A stretch of 64,000 nucleotides of DNA, from contig NZ_CP012915.1 in the NCBI RefSeq assembly GCF_001315015.1, forward strand, positions 744,001 through 808,000, in the 5' to 3' direction. The position numbers were made by a program, and so were the translations under genes. The first letter of the stretch is position 1, and every line of letters starts with the position of its first letter. Positions 8,411-17,306 of the stretch are shown here, piece after piece. This DNA is from Azospirillum brasilense. GTDB lineage: Bacteria > Pseudomonadota > Alphaproteobacteria > Azospirillales > Azospirillaceae. A model generated the notes under the pieces. It ran no database searches. It was not told the origin of the DNA and saw only the letters and a program-made list of their open reading frames with translations.

Positions 8411-8878
8411 TTACTCGCTGCTCGCCTTGTCCTCGCCTTCGATGGCCGCGTTCATCGCGTGCCAGGCGAGGGTGGCGCATTTCACGCGCACCGGGAACTG
8501 ACGGACGCCGGACAGCACCATCAGCCGTTCCATGGCGTCCTCGTCCACCGGGCCGTGGTCGCCGTGGTCGTGGTCGTCCTTGGTGCAGAGGTCGTGGAAG
8601 GTCTCGAACAGAGCCTTGGCCTCCGCCTCGGTCTTGCCCTTGACCACCTCGGTCATCATGGACGCGCTGGCGGTGGAGATGGCGCAGCCGCGGCCCTGGA
8701 AGGCCACGTCCTCGACCACTCCGTCCTTCAGCTTCAGGTAGACCATGAAGCGATCGCCGCACATGGGGTTCTCGCCCTTGGCCTCCCGGTTGGCATCGTC
8801 GGGATGCCGGAAGTTCCGGGGGTTCTTGCCGTGGTCCAGGATCACTTCCTGGTACAGCTCGCGCAATTCGTCCATCAT
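8411..8878 (-). CDS. sufU: SufU-type iron-sulfur scaffold/sulfurtransferase
   Basis: A 155-aa IscU-fold protein. The three conserved cysteines are at about 40 (PMCGDR, with the adjacent Asp 42), 65 (GRGCAIS) and 134 (VKCATLAW), as in SufU, which binds zinc and takes sulfur from SufS. A His/Asp-rich insert (DDHDHGDHG) lies at about 101-109, in the region that separates SufU from IscU; it could add a metal site. Its ATG overlaps the sufS stop codon (ATGA), implying translational coupling with the desulfurase it partners. Confidence 0.92.
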   Translation of the reverse strand: MMDELRELYQEVILDHGKNPRNFRHPDDANREAKGENPMCGDRFMVYLKLKDGVVEDVAFQGRGCAISTASASMMTEVVKGKTEAEAKALFETFHDLCTKDDHDHGDHGPVDEDAMERLMVLSGVRQFPVRVKCATLAWHAMNAAIEGEDKASSE

Positions 8879-10137
8879 GCTCCGAAGAACTCCTTCACCG
8901 CGATCACCGATTCGACCAGAGCGTCGGCTTCCGCCCGCGTGTTGTAAAGCGCGAAGCTGGCCCGCGCCGTGGCGCCGACGCCGAAACGCTCCATCAGCGG
9001 CTCCGCGCAGTGGCGGCCGACGCGGACGGCGACGCCGTACTGGTCCACGATGGTGCCGAGGTCGTGCGGGTGCACGCCCTCCAGCGTGAAGGAGATGATC
9101 GGGCCCTTGCCCGGCGCGGTGCCGTAGACGCGCAGGCCGTCGACCTGGGAAAGCTGCTGCGTGGCGTACTGGAGCAGGTCGTGCTCATGCGCCGCGATGG
9201 CCTCCCGGCCCAGCGTCTCCATGTAGTCCAGCGCCACGCCCAGACCGATCACCTCGGTGATTGCCGGGGTGCCGGCCTCGAAGCGGGCCGGCGGGGCCTT
9301 GAAGGTGGTGCCTTCGAAGCTGACGCTCTCGATCATGTCGCCGCCGCCCTGATAAGGGGGCATCTTCTTCAGCAGATCGTACTTGCCGTAGAGCACGCCG
9401 GTCCCGGTCGGGCCGTACAGCTTGTGGCCGGTCATGATGTAGAAGTCGGCGTCGATGTCCTGCACGTCCACCACGCCGTGCACCGCGGCCTGGCTGCCGT
9501 CGAACAGCACCGGCACGCCGCGCTCGTGCGCCATGCGGGCGATGATCTTGGCCGGCGTCACCGTGCCCAGCACGTTGGAGCAGTGGGTCATCGCCACCAG
9601 CTTCGTGCGGTCGGACAGCAGGTCCTCGTAGGCGTTCAGGTCCAGCACGCCGTGCTCGTCCACCGGGACGACGCGGATGCGGATGCCCTTGTCCATCTGG
9701 AGGAGCTGCCACGGCACGATGTTGGCGTGGTGCTCCATGACCGAGACGATGATCTCATCGCCTTCCGACAGGAAGGTCCGGCCATAGCTGTGGGCGACGA
9801 GGTTGACGGCCTCGGTCGCGCTGCGGGTGAAGACGATGTTGCGCTCCGACGGGGCGTTCAGGAAGCGGGCGACCTTGCGGCGGGCCTCCTCGAACTGGTC
9901 GGTCGCGGTCTGCGACAGGAAATGGACGCCCCGGTGGATGTTGGAATAATCCTCCTCCAGGAAGCGGGTCATGGCGTCGATGACCTGCCGCGGCTTCTGC
10001 GCGGAGGCGGCGCTGTCCAGATAGACGAGCGGCTTGCCGGGCTTGCCCTTCCGCTCGTGCACGCTGCGCGACAGGATGGGGAAGTCGGCGCGCACACGCT
10101 CGACATCGAAGGTGGGGAGGGTGATCTGGGTGTCCAT
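8875..10137 (-). CDS. sufS: Cysteine desulfurase SufS (group II)
   Basis: A 420-aa PLP enzyme that converts cysteine to alanine and a persulfide for cluster assembly. PLP-binding Lys is at about 239 (MTGHKLYGPTG) and the catalytic Cys at about 377 (VGRHCAEP). ATG 10137 is chosen because GAGGAGGG sits about nine bases upstream and the N-terminus then fits the family; the frame open beyond that lies inside sufD. It is 14 bases downstream of sufD and overlaps sufU by 4 bases. Confidence 0.96.
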   Translation of the reverse strand: MDTQITLPTFDVERVRADFPILSRSVHERKGKPGKPLVYLDSAASAQKPRQVIDAMTRFLEEDYSNIHRGVHFLSQTATDQFEEARRKVARFLNAPSERNIVFTRSATEAVNLVAHSYGRTFLSEGDEIIVSVMEHHANIVPWQLLQMDKGIRIRVVPVDEHGVLDLNAYEDLLSDRTKLVAMTHCSNVLGTVTPAKIIARMAHERGVPVLFDGSQAAVHGVVDVQDIDADFYIMTGHKLYGPTGTGVLYGKYDLLKKMPPYQGGGDMIESVSFEGTTFKAPPARFEAGTPAITEVIGLGVALDYMETLGREAIAAHEHDLLQYATQQLSQVDGLRVYGTAPGKGPIISFTLEGVHPHDLGTIVDQYGVAVRVGRHCAEPLMERFGVGATARASFALYNTRAEADALVESVIAVKEFFGA

Positions 10138-10151
10138 ATCCGGGTCCCTCC

Positions 10152-11507
10152 TCAGCGCGCGTTCTGCCAGTTGGCGACGTAGCTCTGGAAGGCGTCGCGG
10201 ACGCTCTCCTCGGCGATCTCCTCCAGCGCCTCGGACAGGAAGGCGCCGATCAGCAGGCCGCGCGCCGTATCCTTGTCGATGCCGCGGGCGCGCAGGTAGA
10301 AGAGCTGGTCGTCGTCCAGCTCGCCCACCGTGGCGCCGTGGCTGCACTTCACGTCGTCGGCGTAGATCTCCAGTTCCGGCTTCGCGTCGATCTCCGCGGT
10401 GTCGGAGAGCAGGAGCGCGCGGTTCTGCTGGTAGCCATCGGTCTTCTGCGCGTCGGGACGCACGATGATCTTGCCCTGGAAGACGGCGCGGGCCTGGTCG
10501 TCGATCACGCCCTTGTAGACCTCGCGGCTGGTGCAGCAGGGCTTGGCGTGGTCGATGAAGGTCGTGGTGTCGACATGCTGGCCGCCGCGCACCATGTAGG
10601 CGCCGCTGACATGCGTGTCGCCGTCCTCGCCGTCGAGGACGCTGTTCACCTCGTTGCGCGACAGCTTGGCGCCGATGGTCAGGATGAAGTTGTCGTAGAT
10701 GCCCTTGCCGGCCACCTTCGCCGCGGTGTGCGACAGGTGGAAGGCCTCCGCGTGCTCGCGCTGGACCTTGTAGTGATGGACCGACGCGCCCGCGCCGACG
10801 AAGACCTCGGTCACGCCGTTCGACAGGGTGGTGCAGGAGCCCAGGCCGACGTGATGCTCGACGATCACGGCGCGGGACTCCGCCTCCGCGACGATCAGGC
10901 CACGCGGGTGGAAGGCGGTGGGCTGCGCCTCGGTGCCGACGGAGACGAAGACCAGCTCGATGGTCTCGTCCACCGTGACGCCGCGCGGCACATGCAGGAC
11001 CGGCCCGTCCGCCAGGAAGGCGGTGTTCAGCGCCACCAGCGGCTGATCGTCGGGGGCGGCGATGCGGCCCAGATGCTCGGCCACCAGATCGGGCTTGCGA
11101 GTCAGGGCGTCGGCGAGGTTCAGCAGCTCGACCCCCGCCGGCAGACCGGCGGTGGAGGACAGTTCCGCCCGGAAGCGCCCGTCGACGAAGACCAGCCGCG
11201 GACCGTTCGTGCCGTCCGTGCGCACGGTCGGCAGCACGTCGAAGCGGACGGCCTCGCCGGTCACGGCCGCCGGCTGGAAGGCCAGCTTGTCAAGCGCGCG
11301 CAGGTTGGTGTAGCGCCAGGACTCGTTCTTAACGGTCGGCAGGCCGAGCGCGGCGAAGCGGTTGTGCCCCTGGCTGCGCAGGTCGTTCAGCCAGGACAGG
11401 CCGCCGCCGGGCAGGCCGTCCTTGACCCGGTCAAACTGCTCCAGGAAGGGTTTGGCCGCCGCCGGGTCGTAACCCCGCGGCGCCTTGGTGAGGGTCGTCG
11501 TCGCCAT
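10152..11507 (-). CDS. sufD: Fe-S cluster assembly protein SufD
   Basis: A 451-aa beta-helix protein of the SufBC2D scaffold. The C-terminal SufB/D signature is clear: KCSHGATVGELDDDQLFYL followed by the helical tail with ARGLLIGAFLSE. It partners SufB and binds SufC. The gene is separated from sufC by two bases. The N-terminus is less conserved, as usual for SufD. Confidence 0.95.
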   Translation of the reverse strand: MATTTLTKAPRGYDPAAAKPFLEQFDRVKDGLPGGGLSWLNDLRSQGHNRFAALGLPTVKNESWRYTNLRALDKLAFQPAAVTGEAVRFDVLPTVRTDGTNGPRLVFVDGRFRAELSSTAGLPAGVELLNLADALTRKPDLVAEHLGRIAAPDDQPLVALNTAFLADGPVLHVPRGVTVDETIELVFVSVGTEAQPTAFHPRGLIVAEAESRAVIVEHHVGLGSCTTLSNGVTEVFVGAGASVHHYKVQREHAEAFHLSHTAAKVAGKGIYDNFILTIGAKLSRNEVNSVLDGEDGDTHVSGAYMVRGGQHVDTTTFIDHAKPCCTSREVYKGVIDDQARAVFQGKIIVRPDAQKTDGYQQNRALLLSDTAEIDAKPELEIYADDVKCSHGATVGELDDDQLFYLRARGIDKDTARGLLIGAFLSEALEEIAEESVRDAFQSYVANWQNAR

Positions 11508-11509
11508 GG

Positions 11510-12262
11510 TCAGGCCGCCTCGTTCACGCCGAACTCGGCGTAGCCGTTCTTCTCCAGCTCCAGCGCCAGCTCCTTGCCGCCGGAGCGCTGAATCTTGCCG
11601 AAGGCCAGCACATGGACATGGTCCGGCACGATGTAGTCGAGCAGGCGCTGGTAGTGGGTGATGACCAGCATCGACCGCTCCGGCGAGCGGAGCGCGTTCA
11701 CGCCCTCGGCCACGATCTTCAGCGCGTCGATGTCCAGGCCGCTGTCCGTCTCGTCGAGGATGGCGAACGTCGGCTGGAGGACGGCCATCTGGAGCGTCTC
11801 GTTGCGCTTCTTCTCGCCGCCGGAGAAGCCGACGTTGACCGCGCGCTTCAGCATCTCATCGGTCATGCTCAGCGCCTTGGTCTTCTCGCGCACCAGCTTC
11901 AGGAACTGCATGGCGTCCAGCTCCGGCTCGCCGCGCTGCTTGCGGATGGCGTTCAGGGCGGACTTCAGGAAGGTGGTGTTGGCGACGCCGGGGATTTCGA
12001 CCGGGTACTGGAAGGCCAGGAACAGGCCGGCGGCGGCGCGCTCCTCCGGCTCCATCTCCAGCAGGTCCTTGCCGAAGAAGCTCACCGAGCCCTCGGTGAT
12101 CTCATAGCCGTCGCGGCCGGCCAGCACGTAGCTGAGCGTGCTCTTGCCCGAGCCGTTCGGCCCCATGATGGCGTGCACCTCACCGGGGTTGATCGTCAGG
12201 TCGATGCCCTTGAGGATTTCCTTGCCGTCCACCGTGGCGTGCAGGTTCTTGATCTCGATCAT
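11510..12262 (-). CDS. sufC: Fe-S cluster assembly ATPase SufC
   Basis: A 250-aa ABC-type ATPase. Walker A GPNGSGKS is at 34-41, the signature FSGGEKKR around 150, and Walker B AILDETDSGLD follows, with the SufC-typical Asp-Ser-Gly. It powers conformational change in the SufB-SufD scaffold. ATG 12262 has GAAGGAAGAAG upstream; the frame extends further but that part overlaps sufB and is not SufC-like. Confidence 0.96.
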   Translation of the reverse strand: MIEIKNLHATVDGKEILKGIDLTINPGEVHAIMGPNGSGKSTLSYVLAGRDGYEITEGSVSFFGKDLLEMEPEERAAAGLFLAFQYPVEIPGVANTTFLKSALNAIRKQRGEPELDAMQFLKLVREKTKALSMTDEMLKRAVNVGFSGGEKKRNETLQMAVLQPTFAILDETDSGLDIDALKIVAEGVNALRSPERSMLVITHYQRLLDYIVPDHVHVLAFGKIQRSGGKELALELEKNGYAEFGVNEAA

Positions 12263-12294
12263 CGTTTCTTCTTCCTTCGCGATACGGTGGGCGG

Positions 12295-13782
<1,488 letters not shown>

Positions 13783-13830
13783 GCTTGTCTCTCGTTCCCT
13801 GAAAGCGTTTCCGATGAAGGCGCCGAAACG

Positions 13831-14313
13831 TCAGACGGCGGCGCGCCGTGCCGGACCTGGGCCGGCTCCAATGCTGTCGAGCGGGCCGGGTGGGCTCTCC
13901 GCCCAGGCGGGCGGTCCCATCATGTCGGCCAGCGTCACTTGTTCGAGGGCGCCACGGATGGCGCTGTTGACCTTTTCCCAGCCGCCGCGCATCGGGCAGA
14001 GGCGCTGCACGCCGCACTGGCTGTCGCCGCCCTCCACGCAGGCGGTCAGCGCGATCGGGCCGTCGAGCGCCGTGATGATCTCGGCGATAGAGATTGCATC
14101 GGCGTTGCGGCTGAGCGCATAACCACCGGCGGCGCCGCGGTGCGACGTCGTGAGGCCCGCCGGGGTCAACGTCTTCATGAGCTTGGCGACCGTGGGGGAG
14201 GGCACGCCCGTGCGCTCCGCCAGATGGGAGACGGTGTGAACCGTGCCCACATGGCGCGCCATTTCGCTCATCACGACGATGGCGTAGTCGGTCAGCTTGC
14301 TCAGCCGGATCAT
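13831..14313 (-). CDS. Rrf2-family SUF operon regulator (IscR/SufR-like)
   Basis: A 160-aa winged-helix regulator starting MIRLSKLTDYAIVVM. Three cysteines at 92, 100 and 106 (ACVEGG, QCGVQRLC) are positioned to hold an Fe-S cluster. Their C-x7-C-x5-C spacing is that of rhizobial RirA rather than the C-x5-C-x5-C of E. coli IscR. As first gene of the suf operon with a palindrome just behind its promoter, it probably represses suf when clusters are plentiful. The Ala/Pro/Gly-rich C-terminal tail is variable. ATG 14313 is preferred; GTG 14319 is in frame just upstream. Confidence 0.93.
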   Translation of the reverse strand: MIRLSKLTDYAIVVMSEMARHVGTVHTVSHLAERTGVPSPTVAKLMKTLTPAGLTTSHRGAAGGYALSRNADAISIAEIITALDGPIALTACVEGGDSQCGVQRLCPMRGGWEKVNSAIRGALEQVTLADMMGPPAWAESPPGPLDSIGAGPGPARRAAV

Positions 14314-14326
14314 GACCACCCCGATA

Positions 14327-14345
14327 CAGGACTAAATTGGTCCTG
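14327..14345 (-). promoter_or_regulatory. Operator-like 19-bp palindrome of the suf operon
   Basis: CAGGACTAAATTGGTCCTG is a near-perfect palindrome: 6-bp arms CAGGAC/GTCCTG around a mostly symmetrical AT-rich centre. It lies immediately downstream of the -10 hexamer, over the expected transcription start and 14 bases before the regulator's ATG. That is a classic repression position for the Rrf2 protein it precedes. Confidence 0.7.
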
Positions 14346-14375
14346 ATTAAGTGGCCATCATAGGACCTTTGTCAA
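14346..14375 (-). promoter_or_regulatory. Sigma-70 promoter of the suf operon
   Basis: On the minus strand TTGACA (14375-14370) is a perfect -35 box. After 18 bases comes CTTAAT (14351-14346), or ACTTAA after 17. A partial copy of the operator half-site (AGGTCCT) sits just inside the spacer. Confidence 0.7.
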
Positions 14376-14504
14376 GCGGAACCGGAGCGGGATAACCGGG
14401 AAAAACACTCGGGTATAAGGATGGCAGGCCTGCGCCCGGTGCACGCTGCGGCGAACGGTCGCAGGCGGCTTCCACCTACGGGAAACCATACACTGCGGTC
14501 GGAC

Positions 14505-14541
14505 AAAAAAACCGGCCCCGCGGTGAAGGCCGCGGGGCCGG
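14505..14541 (-). terminator. Terminator of the three-gene membrane/stress operon
   Basis: A perfect 12-bp inverted repeat (14512-14523 and 14530-14541) with a 6-base loop is followed on the minus strand by seven T. It lies 55 bases beyond the stop of the DUF3618 gene. Confidence 0.9.
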
Positions 14542-14595
14542 TGCAATCAGCGTGGAACCCGAAAGGAGCCGGTGGAAGCGGTGAGCGAAACCGGA

Positions 14596-15621
14596 TCAGC
14601 CCGGCTTGTGCGCCTCTTCCCGCGCCGCGTCGCTGGCAGCGCTCACCGCATCGCCGACCTCTTCCTTGGCGGCTTCGACGGCCGCGCGGGCGGCGCGGGT
14701 GCCGCGGTCCATGGCGTCACGGGCCATTTCCTTGGCGCGGTTCGTCGCCTCGTCGGCGTAGTCGCCGACCCAGCGGTCCTCGTAGCGCGATGAGGGGATG
14801 CTGGCGCCCAGCGCGGCTCCCAGGGCGACACCCATCATGCCGGCCACCATCGGATGGTCGTCCACCATCTCCCAGAAACGTCCGGTCGCGCTGTGCAACC
14901 GGTCCGATGCGCGGAAATGGCTGGCGCCGCCGTGGTTGCCACCGTGATTGCCGATATGGCTTTCCACGCGGCTGCTCATGTCCCGGCGCATGCCATACGC
15001 CCGGTCGCGGGCGTGGTCGGTCAGATCATGCGCCCGTTCACGGGCGTGGTCGGTAAGGCCGCGCACGCGGTCACCGGCCTCGTCCACGGCGTCACTCGCC
15101 CGTTCGTAGACATGGCCCGCGGCATCGCTGGCCCGCTCGTAGGCTTGGCTGGCGGCGTCGCGCACGCTGTGGCCTGCGCTGTAGAAGGTGTCGCGGGCGT
15201 ACTGCGCGGCGCTGCCGGCGCGGTCGCGGACATTGTGCATCGCGCCGCTGCGTGCGATGCGCCGGTCATAGCCCGAGGCGGTCAGTGCGAGCCAGCCCAG
15301 ACCGATGCCGATCATGGCGAGTGGGATCGGATTGCTGCGCATGGTCTCGCCGACCGAGTGGGACCGCTGGTGGGTCTGGTTGCGGATCGGCTCGTAATAG
15401 CGGTCCTGGGCGCGTTCGCCGTAGCCGCCGGTGGTGGTGTGCATCCGGTTCATGGTCTGCTCCATCAGGTGACGGGGAGCGAGCCGCGCTGTCTTGCGCT
15501 TCAGGACCTGGATCGTGTCGCCGATCCGGGCTTGGCGTTCGCGGATCTCCCGTTGCATCGCGTCGTAGTCGCGGGGCGTTCCGCGCCCCTTCTCACCGCC
15601 GTTCATTGGTCCGTCGTTCAT
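14596..15621 (-). CDS. DUF3618 domain protein
   Basis: A 341-aa membrane-associated protein. The N-terminal third holds the DUF3618 motif (REIRERQARIGDTIQVLKRK and APRHLMEQ) and a short hydrophobic helix (IPLAMIGIGLGWLALTASG, about 100-118). A long repetitive alanine/arginine/aspartate helix region follows, with YERASDA and DHARERAHDLTD repeats that resemble apolipoprotein- or LEA-like amphipathic helices. A second hydrophobic stretch lies near MMGVALGAALGASIP. It is the last gene of the operon and probably protects or shapes the membrane under stress, by inference. Confidence 0.8.
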   Translation of the reverse strand: MNDGPMNGGEKGRGTPRDYDAMQREIRERQARIGDTIQVLKRKTARLAPRHLMEQTMNRMHTTTGGYGERAQDRYYEPIRNQTHQRSHSVGETMRSNPIPLAMIGIGLGWLALTASGYDRRIARSGAMHNVRDRAGSAAQYARDTFYSAGHSVRDAASQAYERASDAAGHVYERASDAVDEAGDRVRGLTDHARERAHDLTDHARDRAYGMRRDMSSRVESHIGNHGGNHGGASHFRASDRLHSATGRFWEMVDDHPMVAGMMGVALGAALGASIPSSRYEDRWVGDYADEATNRAKEMARDAMDRGTRAARAAVEAAKEEVGDAVSAASDAAREEAHKPG

Positions 15622-15628
15622 GGGCCGC

Positions 15629-16045
15629 TCATCGGGCAAGCTGGGAGCGGGCCCAGCGCTTGTCGTCACGCAGCGTCTCGATCGTGCGCTGCGGTTGGAG
15701 ATTCTCGGGACTGAGCCGCTTCTTGCCGATCATCGCCAGCACGCCGCCGATGACCAGCACGACGGCTCCGACGATGACGGCGGCCAGCCAGGGCTCGACC
15801 ACCTTCGACAGGGCCAGCACCGCTGCGGCCAGCAGGACCAGAACGCCCGCGAAGGCGATCAGTCCGCCGGCAACGACATAAGCCGCGCCGCCTGCCGCCT
15901 GTCCGGCCTTCTCGGTCAACTCGGCCTTGGCCAGTTCGATCTCGGTACGGGCGAGGTTTGTGGTCTCCCGCGCCAGATCGGCGAACAGCCCGGCGATGGG
16001 ACGGTCTTGCCGCGGATCGTAGGAACGGTCCTCCGCAGCGCTCAT
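15629..16045 (-). CDS. Phage holin-like (DUF1469) inner-membrane protein
   Basis: A 138-aa protein with an amphipathic N-terminal helix (LARETTNLARTEIELAKAEL) and two membrane helices (about 55-80 and 86-108), the typical layout of the DUF1469/holin-superfamily III proteins. Despite the family name there is no phage context. Its ATG overlaps the stop of the upstream gene by 4 bases, so translation is coupled. It stands between a DUF883-like and a DUF3618 protein, a trio seen together in many alphaproteobacteria. Confidence 0.85.
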   Translation of the reverse strand: MSAAEDRSYDPRQDRPIAGLFADLARETTNLARTEIELAKAELTEKAGQAAGGAAYVVAGGLIAFAGVLVLLAAAVLALSKVVEPWLAAVIVGAVVLVIGGVLAMIGKKRLSPENLQPQRTIETLRDDKRWARSQLAR

Positions 16046-17046
16046 GGTTTGATCCCCTGGATCGGGTTGCTGCCGGACACCGGCTTGGACTCGGTGGAAC
16101 TGCCCTGCGTGGAACCGGGCGTGGCGCTGGGCGTGGTGCCGGCGACCATTTCAGCGGCGTCGCGGGTGCGGGCGGCGGTGGTCGCCGCCGTGGCGGTGTT
16201 CAGCGGACGCGGGCTCTCCTGGTTGCGGCCGATCCCGCCGCCGGCCGACGTTATCGCCGCCGCCGACGTCATGCCGGAGGAGGCGATGCCGGACGACAGG
16301 CCGGCCCTCGGGCGCACCACCCCGGTGCCTTCCGTGGAGGTCGCGCCGCCGATGCCGCCGGTCCCGGTCCGGCGATGGCCGGCGAGATCATGATCGGTGC
16401 GCAGGGCCTCTTGCCCGGCGCGGTCGGCGCCGCGCAGGCCGAAGTCACGGTAGTCGTGATGGTCCTGGTCATGACCGCCGTAGCCGCGGTCATGCCGGGC
16501 GTAGCCGCCGGTCAGATGCGACGACGACGCGCCGCGAAATCGCCGTTCTCCGGAGCTTTTGACGAAGCGGGCGAACAGGAAGCCCACGGCGAAGGCCGCG
16601 CCGACGAAGACCTCCGGCTGACGCCGCGCGAAGCGCTCCACCTGACCGACCATGTCGTCCACGGTGGAGTTGCGCAGCATGTCGGCCACCCGCTCGACAC
16701 GGTCGGCGGCCTGCCCGGCGTAATGCGCGGCGGTGCCGTTGTTCTCGTCGTTCAACTGTTCCGCGGCCTTGTGCAGCGCGTTGGCGACGCTGCCCAACTG
16801 GTCGGCGGCGCGGTCCGTCTGCGTCTCCAGAAGCGAGCGGATGCGGCCCTGTGCGGCGCCGAGGGTGTCGCGGCCGGCGTCAGAAGCCTCGCGGGCGGCC
16901 TCGCCGGCCGTGCGGTTGATGTCGTTGGAGGAACCCCGATTTTGCGAACGGTCGTTCCCCATTCCCGTGTTCGCTCCACTGTTTGCCATCGGGTCTGACG
17001 ACTTGCGGTTCGGTTCGCCGGTGCCCAACGTATCGCGGTCTGCCAT
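16042..17046 (-). CDS. DUF883-like / nutrient-deprivation-induced-type protein
   Basis: A 334-aa protein. Residues 45-140 form amphipathic helices (GEAAREASDAGRDTLGAAQ and RAADQLGSVANALHKAAEQL), followed by one hydrophobic segment (EVFVGAAFAVGFLFARFV) as in DUF883/ElaB-type proteins. The C-terminal half is low-complexity, rich in Gly, Ser, Thr and Ala, and probably disordered. The start at ATG 17046 has GAGGAGG upstream. It heads the operon with the holin-like and DUF3618 genes, and an EcfG-type promoter match lies about 90 bases before it, in keeping with a stress role. Confidence 0.75.
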   Translation of the reverse strand: MADRDTLGTGEPNRKSSDPMANSGANTGMGNDRSQNRGSSNDINRTAGEAAREASDAGRDTLGAAQGRIRSLLETQTDRAADQLGSVANALHKAAEQLNDENNGTAAHYAGQAADRVERVADMLRNSTVDDMVGQVERFARRQPEVFVGAAFAVGFLFARFVKSSGERRFRGASSSHLTGGYARHDRGYGGHDQDHHDYRDFGLRGADRAGQEALRTDHDLAGHRRTGTGGIGGATSTEGTGVVRPRAGLSSGIASSGMTSAAAITSAGGGIGRNQESPRPLNTATAATTAARTRDAAEMVAGTTPSATPGSTQGSSTESKPVSGSNPIQGIKP

Positions 17047-17137
17047 CTGTTTTCCTCCTCGGGGTCGGCTGCGGGTGTGTCCCGGCCGCAGCCTGCGGCA
17101 ATTCGCCGCGCTCTGCGGCGTCCGATGTCGGGAATCA

Positions 17138-17163
17138 AACACCCTCATGGGCATCGGAGTTCC
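17138..17163 (-). promoter_or_regulatory. Possible EcfG-type promoter of the membrane/stress operon
   Basis: On the minus strand GGAAC (17163-17159), 17 bases and TGTT (17141-17138) match the general stress sigma consensus GGAAC-N16/17-CGTT with one mismatch. It sits about 90 bases before the first gene. Confidence 0.4.
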
Positions 17164-17306
17164 GGGGTGTGTAATGCGTTCCTACGCATCAACGCGGGGT
17201 TGCCGGCGCCGATTCCGTGAACGCTGTCGGAATTGGACGGACTGCGGAACTGTGCTAAACTTCTCCGCGAATTCGCGAAGGTTCCAATGAACCGGAGGAG
17301 GCGGCC

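Noticed and set aside
15629..16045. Holin-like gene as evidence for a prophage
   Set aside because: DUF1469 proteins are common chromosomal membrane proteins; no endolysin, capsid, tail, integrase or att site is present.
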